Positions 1 through 18,628 of a stretch of DNA of 64,000 nucleotides are shown here, piece after piece (positions within the stretch are counted from its first letter, which is position 1; each line of letters opens with the position of its first letter). Source of the stretch: Tetradesmus obliquus (Eukaryota; Chlorophyta; Chlorophyceae; Sphaeropleales; Scenedesmaceae). The position numbers and the translations under genes were made by a program. The DNA is taken from positions 4,266,501 through 4,330,500 of the forward strand of contig CP126199.1 of the NCBI GenBank assembly GCA_030272155.1. The letters are read 5' to 3'. Below the pieces are notes generated by a model. It made no database searches, was not told where the DNA came from, and saw nothing but the letters and a program-made list of their open reading frames with translations.

Positions 1-5084
<5,084 letters not shown>

Positions 5085-5468
5085 GTTGTGTGCTTGGGCT
5101 GGGACCGCTGGCCTCCCGTGGCAGTCTGCAGCCACCTGACGCTTGTGCAGGACAAGGGGCCGGATCGATCAGCTGTGTCTGATTTTGTTGGTCAGCTCAG
5201 CTCAGTGGTCCGCGAACTGTCAAAAATGACAAACCCGGGTTACTAGTTGCACGCTTCCGTGTCGATCAGGTTGCCTATGGCCTTGACACCAAGCTGTTCT
5301 TGCACTGGTATTGGTGGTGATATGTACAGCGAAGCTCCAGCTTTACCTCATTGACAGCAGTGGGTGACGACAGTACTTCCGGTTGTGTGTAAGGACAGAC
5401 TGGTTGCTTGCAAACGTATCTCTGACTCCCATACCGCGCCTGCCTTCTAGTTGCTTGTGCTAAACTTA
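5085..5468. promoter_or_regulatory. Divergent intergenic region LYSA/COX11
   Basis: A 384-bp gap separates the start codons of two genes transcribed away from each other, so it must hold both promoters and 5' leaders. No TATA box or recognisable operator was seen. Confidence 0.4.
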
Positions 5469-6683
5469 ATGTTTCGGCAACTGCCTCGGCTGGGCCACAA
5501 GGTTGTTGCTGCTGCCAGTCAGCACCACCAGTTGCTGGACCCGCTGCAGCAAGCGCCACTCTGGTCAGAGGTGCTGCAAGCAGCACAGCAAGCTCCACTG
5601 TGGCAAAGAGCAGCATGCGTACCTTGCCAGGCAGCAGCGGCTGGAGCAGCAGCAGCAGCACCTAGGCGGTTGCTGGCAGCAGCAGGGCAGCAGCAGCAAG
5701 CATGGCGCGCCTACCAGACTGGCTATGATCAGGCCAGGAACAAGAACAAGAAGGGCATCGTGGATGGCAGCATGTACTTGGTAAGGATAACAATCGCTCC
5801 CGCCCGATGGGTTGCTCAACAGCTGGAGAGCTGTTGACAGCATGCAGGCCAGCCAGCTGCACAGCTGCGTGGCTGGCTGCAGCATCTTGCAGCAGACATG
5901 TTTGTGCCTGATTTTTGCGCCACAACATATGCGGCTGATGCAGCAGTAGTCATCAAGCAGCCCAGCCGTACTCAGGCACCGCACCTTACCAGGCCATGCA
6001 TAGGCAGCACAACACTCGTGCTGCCGCGTACTGCTGCTCACCTCCTGCATGCCAACACAGTACCCGCCCTGTCAATCGACACCCCTGCTACCCTCATGCT
6101 CCGCTGCCTGCCTGGCTGCTGCTGCTCTGCTGTTGCTGCTGCAGGGCGCGGTTGTGCTGGGCATGATCGGCTTCTCCTACGCCTCCGTGCCACTGTACCG
6201 CGCATTCTGCCAGGCCACAGGCTACGGCGGCGCAGTGGGCAAGGCGCACAACATAGAGGCAAAGCTCAAAGCACGCGAGGAGCAGCCCAACCCCAGCCTA
6301 GAGGAGAAGTGCGCCAAGCGTGAGATCCGGGTGTGGTTCAGCAGCGACGTCGCGGACGACATGCCGTGGAGCTTCAAGCCCACGCAGGAGTACGTGACGG
6401 TGCACCCCGGGGAGAGCACGCTCGCGTTCTTTACCGCACACAACAAGAGGTAGGTGCGGTGCAGGGCTGCTCATGCAGTTGCGCGGCGCACGCCATTTAA
6501 GCGTGTCCGCCTACAGCGTGGTGTGCTATGCATGCTGCCTCCAAGAATGAACCAACCAGCGCCTCGCCTCCATGCCGCCTGTATCTCGCCCTGCCCAACA
6601 CAGCACTCATGCCATCGTCTGGGTGTCCACAACATGGTGCATCAAGCATGCTGCCCTCAATCATGCCGACAGCATCTTGCCTC

Positions 6684-6744
<61 letters not shown>

Positions 6745-7523
6745 CCCGCTGACCCTGCCTGCTGCAGCGCGCACGCCATCACCGGGGTGTCCACCTACAA
6801 CGTGGTGCCCGACAAGGCCGCCTACTACTTCAACAAGGTGCAGTGCTTCTGCTTCGAGGAGCAGCGCCTGCGGGGCGGCGAGGAGGTGGACATGCCTGTG
6901 TTCTTCTATTTGGACCCGGAGCTGGTGGAGGACCACAACTGCAGGTGCGGCGTGTTACTACTATGTTCTTTGTCGTTATTAACATAACATATCGTTGTGG
7001 GCCGTGCGGCTGTTGCTGTTGGTACCGCTGCTGGTCTCCTGAGGAGGCGGACATGAAAAGGTAAATCTCTTTCTGGTTCAGCGCACTTGTGACAGGTTGC
7101 CGCTTGTGTGCCGGAGCGCTTCTGGTGGGCTGGGGAGCTGCATATGCTTGGCAGTGGTTGGGCGGCCGGCGCTGTGCGCATCTTGTGCATGCAGCCAGGC
7201 GGCCGGAAATGCAGCTTGACTTTGTGCATGCAACGCTGCAGTTTGTTTCACAGACTGCACATTACTATGAGCGGGCTTGGGCAGCAGTTCCATATGTGCT
7301 GCTGCGCTGCGTGCTGTGCAGGAATGTGCACGACATCACGCTCTCCTACACCTTCTTCAAGGTTGACGAGGATGAGGCAGACAGCGAGCCGGCAGACGGC
7401 AGCAGCAGCGGCGTGAAGCTGCATGGGCCAGGGGAGCCGCCTGCAGGCATACCAGCAGCAGTGGCGGCAGCAGCAGCAGCAGGCGCGCCTCTTGCACAGT
7501 CAGAAGCAGTGAAAGCCCAGTGA
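5469..7523 (+). CDS. COX11: Cytochrome c oxidase assembly protein COX11/CtaG
   Basis: Copper chaperone of the mitochondrial inner membrane that delivers copper to the CuB site of Cox1. Four exons: 5469-5780, 6145-6449, 6768-6944 and 7322-7523, giving 331 residues in frame. The first 100 residues are Gln/Ala/Arg-rich and fit a mitochondrial presequence. A single membrane segment (GAVVLGMIGFSYASVPLY) follows, then the periplasm-like copper-binding domain with the family motifs YNVVPDKAAYYFNKVQ, CFCF (Cys 232 and 234, the copper ligands) and MPVFFYLDPE. The C-terminus continues past the usual YTFFK end with an acidic, Ala-rich tail of about 50 residues. The start is ATG at 5469; codons upstream in frame contain no ATG. 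The intron before exon 3 holds a 19-copy CTG tract. Confidence 0.95.
6684..6741. repeat. (CTG)19 tract before a COX11 splice acceptor
   Basis: About 19 uninterrupted CTG triplets, the longest pure CTG tract in the window. It lies 27 bases upstream of the exon 3 acceptor (GCTGCAG at 6761-6767). Confidence 0.9.
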
Positions 7524-8497
7524 TGGCTTTGGCTTTTGGTGGCGCATTGTTACAAGGAAGATCTTGCCCGCCATCCAGTGAAGCATTGCTGCTTCAGCAT
7601 GCAGAGCGATTGCATAGCAAATTCAGTTGTGTGCCTGTCATTTTGCATACACCATACTATTTACTATTACTGTGCAAGCCCTGCAGTGCTTATCCTCTGC
7701 TGAGGCATTTCGCCTGCAGTCTGACGAGGGTGCCGCCATGGCACCACGCATGTGCACGGGACATCACTGGTAAGGGGGCAGGGCCGCCGTGACAGCGCCC
7801 CCGCTGCCTCCACAGTGCAACTTTCAACTTGAGCTCACCAATCACTAGCAACAACGCAGCTTGGTGACCTGACAAAACCGCGCAGACATAGATAACACGC
7901 CGGCGTGTGTAAGTGGCACCTACAATGTCACCTGCCCATGATTTTGCACGGGTGCGTTGCACGGCTGCGCTGCTTGCCGCAAGCAGCCGACCAGCAATGC
8001 ACTAATCAGATAACGCAGGATCAAGCCCCTGCAGAGACTGGATATCACAGCTTCATAAATTGGAAAGCTTGCAACAGCCTGCACTGCACAATGCAGCAGC
8101 AGGCTGCACATCCATCCCTCTGACTGACGACTCATCATGGCGCAATCACTGGAGCACTGCTGGCTGCATGCGAGGCTTGGGCGTTGCTGTGACTGCCAGC
8201 AACGCTTGTGGCCAGCCTGCGTGCATGCAGGTGTGCAAAGTAAGGCGCCGACAAATGCCTCTGGCTGATACACCACATCTCCAAGCAGCAAGCTGCACAG
8301 AGTGCTGCCCTGGCAGGTGCTGCAGGTTGTGGTGATGTCTGTAAGAAGGAGGTGACCTCACGTGTACAGGATCATGCCACGATAGCGGTTCTGGACCCGC
8401 TTTGCTGTCATACAAGGTCAACACTGCACTGATCATGACGGCCTGGGGCCTATTCAACAAGCATAGCAACCTAACTTGCTATCTCAGCAAGGCTTGC
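7524..8497. other. Intergenic, 3' of COX11
   Basis: No gene recognised. A TGTAA motif at about 7907-7911, the usual green-algal polyadenylation signal, lies 385 bases after the COX11 stop and could end that transcript. Reading frames here are short and without family features. Confidence 0.4.
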
Positions 8498-10254
<1,757 letters not shown>

Positions 10255-12162
10255 TCAGCGCCCGCCCACATCTGTCAGCTTCACATCCTCAGCGCGCAAC
10301 CGAGGGCTAGGGGCCAGCGCCTGCTTGCCCACAGCAGTCTTCAGGTCCTGCACATCCTGGGCGCTGCCGCGGTCCCTGGCCCACTCACTCAAGCCAAGGC
10401 TGCTGCCGGATGAGGCCGTCACTGCAGGCTCAGCAACAGAGGAGCCTGTGCCTGCGGCGCCAGCACCACCAGCAGCATTGCCAGCATTACCAGCAGCAGT
10501 GCTACTGCCAGTGGCACCGCCCTGACCTGCATTGCTGCCGGCAGCACCGCTGCTGCTGGTGCCAGTGCCAGCAGCAGCGGTACCTGCACCAGCACCAGCA
10601 GCAGCACCAGTGCCAGCAGCACCATCCAGCAAAGTTCGGCCGGTGCTCGTGCTGCGCATGCTGCTGCCGCTGCTGCTGCGGCTGACTGCACTGGCCCCCA
10701 CTACTGGCGGCAGCAGCAGCAGCAGCTTGCGCGCTGCCTTGCGGCGGCCGCCCACCCTGCTGCTGCTGGCCTGCTGCGGGCCCACCACCTGGTCAATGGT
10801 CAACTGAGGGGTGGCCTGTGCCCTGTTGCTGAAGCCGCCACCCACAATAGCTGTGACAGCCGCCACATCCGTGTCAGGCGCCTGGCGTGCCCAGGACGCC
10901 AGCCCCTCCACCTGGCTCGCTGTCAAATTGTCGCGCTGCTGCAGCGCCCTACGCGCTGCACTACCAGCAGCAGGGTGCACTGCCACAGCTGCTGGCCGTC
11001 CAGCTGTGACATGTGGACCGCTGCCATCAGCACCCTGCTGCTGCTGCTGCTGCTGCTTCTGGTTTGCTGTCTGCTGTGTATGCCGGCCGCGCATTGTCAA
11101 CTGCCGCAAGTGCTGCCACAGCAGCCGCCGCTTTGCTCCCGCTGCTGTGCAGGAGCTGTCTGTGAAGAGGTCACACAGCTTCACCGAGCTGGCCTCGCTG
11201 CTGTCGCTGATTGATGGGTTGCGCCTGCCGCCAGTGAGCTCCTGCAGGTCTGGCGCAACGCTAGGGTTGCTGCGCATGTAGGCGGACAGCCCAGTGCTTG
11301 ATGATGATGCTGACCTGGAGGGCGAGGCGGCTGCCTGCAGGAGTGATGCAGTGAGGTGCCTGCTGCTGCCTGCAGCGCTGGCGGGGGTGCTGGCGATTGA
11401 GCTGGCATCCCCACTGCTGCTGCTGCTGCTGTCGGTGAGCAGTATCCTCCTGCCGCTGGGCTCTGGTGGGAAGAGGTCACTCAGCTTGATGTTCACCTGC
11501 AACACAGCAGGGTTGCAAGACGGATACAGTTACACGTTGTCTGATGTATGCTTTCTGCAAGCGCACGCAAGGGCCTTGTGAGCTGCGTGAGCCTGTGCTG
11601 GTCAGAAAACGTGCTGCACACAACACAGGTACTCCTGCAGGCTGCCCAGCCGTGCAATAGCTGTTGCCGACAGACTCACCACTACAGGTGGCAGGCCTCT
11701 GTCGTCTGGCCGCTTGTTAGCTGAGCTGTTGCTGCCGCTGCTGCGGTTGGGTGGCGGCACAGGAGGCAGCGCCACCCTCACCCCCCCGGAGCCACCAGCT
11801 GAGACGTCAATGTTGGCCAGCAGCTCCTGCAATGTCACGTCACGCGCTGCAGGAGGCAGCCCAGGCGGCTGCAGCAAGCGCCGCGATGCGCTGAGGTGTT
11901 TGACGCCACCCGGCTGCAAGCTCCAGGGCGGGATAGCTGCAGCTGCTGTGCTGGCACTGAGCCCTGTTGGAGGTTGCTGGATCACAGCAAGTGTCTGGGC
12001 TTCCGCGTGCAGACGGACTTGACCAGCGTCATCCGAGGACAAGGCGACTGCCCTCGAAGGAATGAGGATGCCATGAGCAGGTGCCCACAACAGGGGCCAG
12101 ACCAGCAGCAACAGAAGCGTCCGCAGCCCCAGCACACCTCTAAGTGCTGACGGTTGTAGCAT
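10255..12162 (-). CDS. Unknown secreted Ala/Ser-rich protein
   Basis: I do not recognise this gene. The model has exon 1 at 12162-11620 and exon 2 at 11496-10255, 594 residues in frame. The N-terminus (LRTLLLLLVWPLLWAPAHG, residues 14-32) is a clear signal peptide, so the product is probably secreted or in the endomembrane system. Exon 1 contains LSASRRLLQPPG and VTLQELLANIDV. Exon 2 has VNIKLSDLF near its start, VKLCDLF in the middle and VKLTDV at the very end, a possible short repeated motif separated by low-complexity Ser, Gln and Ala/Gly stretches. The exon 1 donor (GTGCAG) is weak: it was chosen because the more obvious GTACCT would give a stop at the junction. The long open frame, with the same style in both exons, supports coding. 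Confidence 0.6.
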
Positions 12163-13175
12163 GAGCTAGTTGAAACAGTCTGTGATAGATGTTGCGGCAA
12201 TCAGCCTCCCATGCTGCGTATGCATGCATGCAAGCGCAACATGAAATTCACGAAAGCAGCAAGAATCCGATGAAACAGAGAGCTTTGGACTTAGCATGCG
12301 TTGAAGTAGGTTTGATGTAGGTGAAGTAATTTTCTCTGGTCCTGCGTTCGCTTATTTGCTTCTCTGTTATACGATCGTGCACCCGCTCCGGCGATTGTTG
12401 TCGGAGCAGTTGACGAACCATAAAAAGGTCCAGACACTCAATCGTGCAGCAGAAATACATGGAAGGTAATATCACTCAACCTTTGCACCAACCTGCAAGG
12501 GCGGGTTGTGCTGCGCAGAGTGGCACCGGTCGGCGTGCTGAGCTGCAGCTGCCTGACTAGAGCTGATGATGCAGCTGCATGCAGTGCTGTCGATTTACAA
12601 ACAGACGACACGTCTCAGTGTGTAACCAAGCAAGCCACCAGATTTAGTCTGGATTTAGCGCGGCATGGCAGCAAGTTCAGCACTAAAGCTGGCTCATCTA
12701 CCGCGACAAATGCCAGCTGGCTGCAGGTTCACAGGTTCCAATGGCTGGTTACTAGGGTGGGGGCAGACCGGCCGGATTGCTATAAAATGTTTATTGATCC
12801 AACTAATTGCGAGCTGGCACACGTAGCACACGTGCTAGCTGAGCTGCGGTTTCGCTGGTTGCGGCGCAGCGCTGCAGCAGCAGATGCACCGCAGACTTGC
12901 AGTGGGACATTGCTGCTACGCTTCAGAAGGCAGGACAATAAAGGTAGATGATGATATCATGCCGATTTGCGTACATCCGCTGACACCCCATCTGTCATAT
13001 GACGGTGTTTCAATTCCTGAACCCCCAGACCAAGGTTCCAGCAATGCAACATAGAAGCGCAGTTGTGGCTTGGTCAAACACGAAAGCGGAATATTATTTA
13101 TCAGAACGCTGCTTGATCTGCACAGGACAGTTTGATGGGTAGCACGCCTCCGTGACCTCCAGATCGTTTGTCTCA
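12163..13175. other. Divergent intergenic region
   Basis: About 1 kb between the secreted-protein gene (-) and the thioredoxin-desulfurase gene (+). It is more A/T-rich than the neighbours. TATAAAA at 12781-12787 could be a TATA box for the plus-strand gene, about 390 bases before its ATG. Frames at 12248-12475 (-) and 12508-12951 (+) have no family features and I do not call them genes. Confidence 0.4.
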
Positions 13176-16100
13176 ATGCATGCATGTACACTTGAACGCA
13201 ATGCAAATGGCACACGTAGCTTTGCTACGTCTTCCTTACTGTCACGACCCGGCTGCAGCACTCTCAGCCACGGTGTGGTGCGATCCCGGTATCCACGCAC
13301 GACAGCCCTAGCCGTGGCAGCAAGCCACGTAGCGCCAAGGGACGTGATCAAGGCGCATGTTTCGACTCTACTGGCTGCTACGGTAGTCTTCAATGCTCTG
13401 TTGTCTCCGTTGGCGCTCGCTGGGCCTCTTGATTCGTCCAGCATCAACTACGTCAGCAGCAGTAAAACTTCCACCATTTCATCTGCAGCACAGGAGCTCT
13501 CCCAAGCAACCACTGAAAGCTTTGAACCTGGCGTGTTAGTTGCAGACGTTGCAGACGTAGCAGATGGGGCAGCCGAGCCACAGCAACAGCAGCAGCAGCA
13601 GCCACAGCAGCAAACACAGCAGCAACAGCAGCAAACACAGCAGCAGCAGTGGTGGCAGGCAGATGAAGGCAACTGGCTGGAACTCACTAGCCCCACAGAG
13701 CTGCTGTCGTTCATCAGTGCAGTGCAGCCGCCGCCTGCATGGCCTGCCCTGGCTGACGGCCCAGCCCCCAAGCTGAAGCTCATCGAGTTCTATGCCAGGT
13801 GGTGTGGCGCATGTGCAGCAGCAGCACCAGGCATGGCAGCAGCAGCGAGCGAGCCGCAGCTGCAGGCGTCGGCCACGTTTGCACGCGTCAACGTGGACCG
13901 GGTGAAGCCGCTGATGAAGCAGCTGGGCATCTCCAGGTGAGTGGGGGCGTGCTGTTGATGTGTGTGCTGCACTGCAATGGTTCGTTAAAAACAATGAGCA
14001 CAGATGTTAGCCGGCATTACTTGGAATGAAGATAGACGAAGCAGGGAATGACGAATGCTATGTTTTGCAAGTACAGCAACAGGTTCGCCATGTTTGCAAG
14101 TACAAGGACATGCGGTCCACTTCAGTGCACGATTTCCTTGATTGCTTCACTCCACCACATGCTCTAAACACCCCATCAAGGCTGGCAGCAGCAAAGCTAC
14201 AGGGGCTGAATGATGCTGCTGCCTTGGCTCCTGCTCTGCTGAGCGAGCAGCGTCCTGCGTTCCTTATTGCTCAACAGCACCCAGGCGTTACTCCACGTTT
14301 GTTTCATTCTGCTGTTGCCACACGCTGTGATCGTCTGTTCGGCATCCCTCCCCTCGTCCCTGTGTCATTACTGGCCATCTTCGGCACGCCCCAGGTAGCC
14401 TGATGGCTGCAGGATCCAACTGTGTTGCTGCTGGCGCCACACACTGCCATGCCACCTTTTGCCAGTGCGCCAAACTCGCTGCCAGCGGTCTGTAACATGT
14501 AAAAGGACAAATGTATACGGTTCGAGAATTCTGAAGGACCGTCGACGTGTGCCACTTGACGCATATGCCGCAGGATCCCCACTGTGATGCTGCTGGCCCC
14601 GGATGGACGGCTGCTGGACACCTTCAGGGCCTCAGGCGATGCTGCAAGAGATGCAATCCTGCAGCACAGCCAGGCGCTGGCGCGGGCACGCGCAGAGGGC
14701 CAGCCGCCAGCAGCAGCAGCGCCGCCGGCTGTGCCGCTGCCGCCTGCGCCGGAGCAGCAGGGCGAGGAGGAGGTGCCCCTGGACGGCAGCAACGGCAGCA
14801 ACGGCACAAGCGCTGGCAGCAGCAGCAGTGGTGTTACTGGCAGTGAGGCGAAGGAAGCCTGCGGGCTGACACCCGAGCCAGCCTGCACCGCACCGCCTCA
14901 GCCTGCTGCTGGGCCTGCAGCACAGCCCGGTAGCAGCGCTGCAGAGGCCACAGCATCTGCTGCTGCTGCTGCGTTGCAGCAGGCCAAGCAGCAGTTCCTG
15001 ACGCAGTATGGTGCTGGCTACGGGTATGGCGGCTGGCTGGATGCGCACTATGAGGCGGAGGTGGGGGCGCGGCTGGGGCAGGGCCACCACTACCTGGACT
15101 ACACAGGTGCGCGCTGCAGCTGGCACGGCAGCAGTGATGGCACTGCTGCTGCTGCTGCTGGGGCTGGTGGTGGTGCTGCTGGTGTGGTGATGATGATGTC
15201 AGCATGCCTCATGCACCACGCTGGTGCTGTGCGCTCTAGTCTGCTGGTGGCTTCTTCTACTTGCAGTCCTGGTGCTGTGCATGGTGGCAGGGCAACAGTG
15301 GTGACTTCTGCGCAGCGGCAATGTCATCGCATGTCGCGCGCTGCATGTTTATGCGCTGTGCTCTGCATCAACTTTTCTGCCTGCCTGCCTCACCCTCTGC
15401 CTGCCTGTGCTTTCTGCGTGCTGCCATCAGGTGCTGCGCTGTACCCCTCATCACTTCTGCAGTCAGTCTATGCTGACCTGCTCGCAAAAACCTATGGCAA
15501 CCCACACTCGGCAGCAGCAGCCAGCACCTCTCCTGAGGCCCTGAGCAGCGGCGATGCCAGTGGCGGCAGCAGCAGCAGCAGCAGCAGCGGCACGCGCGTG
15601 GGCCCTGCTGCTGCCTCGGAGGCTGTGATGGAGCAGGCAGCACTGGCTGTGCTATCACACTTGAATGCAGACCCTGCTGAGTACCAAGTCGTGTTCACCA
15701 GGTGCGTTGCCTGGCTTTGCTGCTTTGGAATCAGTGGCAACACTGCAGGCTTTTGATGCTGGTGCGTATGGTGCTTGGCTGTTGCGTTGCGTATGGCAGT
15801 TGCTCCCAATTTGTAGGTGGTCTTAGCTGTGCATGCTTGTGCGCTGCTGCTGCTGCTGCAGGTCTGCCACAGAAGCGCTCAAGCTGGTGGGGGAGCTGTT
15901 TCCCTGGACAGCAGCTGGCAGCAGCAGCAGCGGCAGTGGTGGCACTACACCATCTGAGGCCGACATGCTCAGCAATCAGCAGCAGAAGGAGGGCTTGGCA
16001 GCAGGTCCAACTAGCAGCAGCAGCAACAGCAGCAGCAGTGGCAGCAGCTTCATCTACACACGCTCCAACCACAACAGCGTTTTGGGTGTGGGTGCCTATG

Positions 16101-16330
16101 CTGCTGCTGCGGGCGCAGAGCTGGTGCCCCTGACAGACCAGCAGATGGATGACTGGATGGCAGCAGCAGCAGCAGCAGCAGCACAGCCACAGCAGCAGCA
16201 GCCACAGCAGCAATTGCAGGGAGGTGCTTCACAGGGCAGCAGGTGGCAGTTGCCCTGGCAGGCAAAGCAACAGGATATGCAGCCACAGGCTCCAGCTCAA
16301 TCTGATCAGCAGCAGCCTGTCAATGAACAT

Positions 16331-16370
<40 letters not shown>

Positions 16371-18482
16371 GGCCGCGATACCACCTGATAGCCTACCCTG
16401 CACAGGACAACTATGCTGGCGTGGTGTACCCGCTAGACTACATCAACAAGGTGGGCAGGCTTGCTTTGATGACAGTACATTACATCACAATGCATTGCAA
16501 CATGGCACATGACGGACAACATCCACATGTTGAGGGCTGACAACTGCCTCAAGCATTATACCATGAAGCTGATACGCCGCTTCCGAGCGTGCTTCCTGCA
16601 CCCTGTAGCAGCACCATGCACACCATGTGCTACAGGCCGGCAACGGAGCCATCTCATCTCTGGCCTACCTTGCACCTTGTGGCCCCCTGGAATCACTGCA
16701 CGTTCCCTGCCATCCTGAACACCACACCCTCCTCCTGCTCCTCCTGCTGCTGCTGCTGCTGTTGCTGCCAGGCGCACGCCGCATCCACCGCTACCGACCG
16801 CTACCTGGTGCTGCTGGACGCCGCCGCCTTCCTGCCCAGCCACCCGCTGGACCTCAGCGTCCACCCGGCTGACTTTGTGGCTGCCTCCTTCTACAAGCTG
16901 TTTGGCTACCCCACGGGGCTGGGCGCACTGGTGCTGCGCAGCGAGCTGGTGCCAGCGCTGCGCAAGGTGCGGCAGCGTGTGCGGCTGAGCTTTTTATGTG
17001 CAGCACAATGTCTCTGCTTGACTGGTGAGAGGCAGCATGCGTGCTCTGCCGCAGAGGTGAGGGTGGCTTGCGCATCCATGCACAACCATCCAGCAGCTGC
17101 AACACACCAGCTCAGCAGTCCCCACTGCTGAGGCCCGCCCACCTGCTGTGTGTCCACTGCCCTCAGGTGTACTTTGGTGGCGGCAGCGTGGCGCTGGCCA
17201 CGCCTGAGGGCTGCTGGCACGTGGCCAAGTGCGACCCGGGTGCAGCGCTCAGCGACGGCACGCCCAACTACCTGGGCGCTGCTGCACTGAGCCTGGCCTA
17301 TGACAGCTGGGACAGCAGGGGAGGAGTGCAGGTGGGTCATAGCAGATGACTAGCAGCAGCATTGTATGTTGTTGCCTGGCTGCTTCAAAGCCATTGTGAT
17401 GCTGGCCTACGACAGCTGGGACAGCAGGGGAGGAGTGCAGGTGGGTTACAACAGACGACTAGCAGCAGCATTGTATGTTGCTGCCTGGCTGCTGCAAAGC
17501 CATTTTGACGCTGGCCTATGACAGCTGGGACAGCAGGGGAGGCATGCAGGTGGGGTGATTGGTCACGTGGCAGCGGCTGCAGGCAGTGAGCCAGCACAGC
17601 AGCAACAGCAGGAGCAGAGGCAGGTGGGCATGCTTTCAGCAGCGAATGCAGGGGTGACCGGCTTGCATTGTTGCGGGAGCAGCGCTGGTATTGCATGCGT
17701 CATGTGCTCTGCCTGCTGCTGCTCACTGCTGCAGGCTGTGGAGGAGCACACGCAGGCGCTGCGCTCCTGGCTGTACGAGCAGCTGTCAAGCCTGCAGCAC
17801 TCAAACGGCACGCCCCTGCTGCAGGTATATGGCAGACACGCCCAAGAGCAGCAGCAGCAGGGTGGCCAGGTGCTGCAGGGGGCCATTTTCAACTTCCAGG
17901 TGCTGCAGCCTGATGGTAGCCCGCTGAGCTTCAGCAGGGTGGAGCGACAGGCTGCTGCTGCAGGCATAGACCTGCGCAGCGGCTGCGTGTGCAACCCAGG
18001 TACGAAGATAAGATGTGTGAGGGTCACGCAAGGATGTCTGTTAGTTCCTCAGTAGTGCATGCGGTGGATCTGGCCAAGCGTGTGCAGATGCAGCGGGTAC
18101 GCTGGCTGGCTGCTGTGCTTCACTTCACACATACCTCAGCAGCGTCCCCACACCAAGAAAAGCGCCAGCAGCAGCAGTGACACATCGTTCCCACATCACC
18201 AAGCCCTTGCTGCTACTGAGAAGGTACCCCTCTTTGCCACCCTCCGTGCTGCTGCAGGCGCGTGTTATGACTCGCTGGGGCTGTCAGCGGGTGAGGTTCA
18301 GGGCTTGGCTGGACTCAAGGAGGGCTGCGGCGACGGCATGGACTTCATCACAGTGCTGCGGCCTGCTGAATCAAGCAACAACAGCACCCCTGCTGCTGCT
18401 GCTGCTGCTGCTACGCTTGGGGGCGTGGCGGCAGGACGCGCCGACACCGGCAGCAGCAGCAGCGGCAGTGGCGCAGTATCAG

Positions 18483-18518
<36 letters not shown>

Positions 18519-18628
18519 TGGTGGAGGTGCAAGTGCCGCTAGGCAGCGTGCGGGCGTCGCTGGGCTGGGCCTCCACGTTTGAGGATGCGTACGCGCTGGT
18601 GCAGTTCCTGAAGGGATACCTGCAGTGA
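13176..18628 (+). CDS. Thioredoxin domain fused to MOCOS/ABA3-like cysteine desulfurase
   Basis: Eight exons: 13176-13936, 14574-15106, 15431-15701, 15862-16450, 16772-16966, 17167-17331, 17735-17999 and 18258-18628; 1049 residues in frame. Residues 1-80 look like a plastid transit peptide followed by a hydrophobic stretch ending ALA, as in thylakoid-targeted or thylakoid-anchored proteins. A thioredoxin fold follows, with active site WCGAC (Cys 210 and 213) and IPTVMLLAPDG. After a low-complexity linker, residues about 395-1049 are a PLP-dependent NifS-like domain of the molybdenum-cofactor-sulfurase type: YLDYTGAALYP, YGNPHS, HNSVLGVGAYA, the PLP lysine in SFYKLFGYPTGLGAL (Lys 760), and GCVCNPGAC with the catalytic cysteine (922 or 924). 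There is no MOSC domain. Exon 2 contains both the end of the thioredoxin domain and the start of the desulfurase without a stop, so the fusion is read directly. The substrate is unknown. Confidence 0.85.
16331..16370 (+). repeat. (CAG)13 coding poly-Gln
   Basis: About 13 CAG triplets inside exon 4 of the thioredoxin-desulfurase gene, encoding a Gln run in an insertion just before the conserved YHLIAYPAQDNYAG segment. Confidence 0.85.
17293..17556 (+). repeat. 109-bp tandem duplication of an exon 3' end and donor
   Basis: CTGGCCTAyGACAGCTGG begins at 17293, 17402 and 17511, spacing exactly 109 bp. Copy 1 spans the last ~39 bases of exon 6 of the desulfurase gene and the first ~70 of its intron; copies 2 and 3 repeat the exon end (ACAGCAGGGGAGG..GCAG) and a GTGGG donor. 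The copies differ at a few positions. Three potential donor sites therefore stand in series. Confidence 0.9.

Noticed and set aside
12508..12951. 147-residue plus-strand frame in the divergent region
   Set aside because: No family motif, no splice continuation and typical non-coding composition.
13937..14573. Two separate genes, a thioredoxin ending near 13.9 kb and a desulfurase starting near 14.6 kb
   Set aside because: The thioredoxin fold is completed only in exon 2 (RIPTVMLLAPDG), which runs on into the desulfurase without a stop. An internal start cannot be fully excluded.
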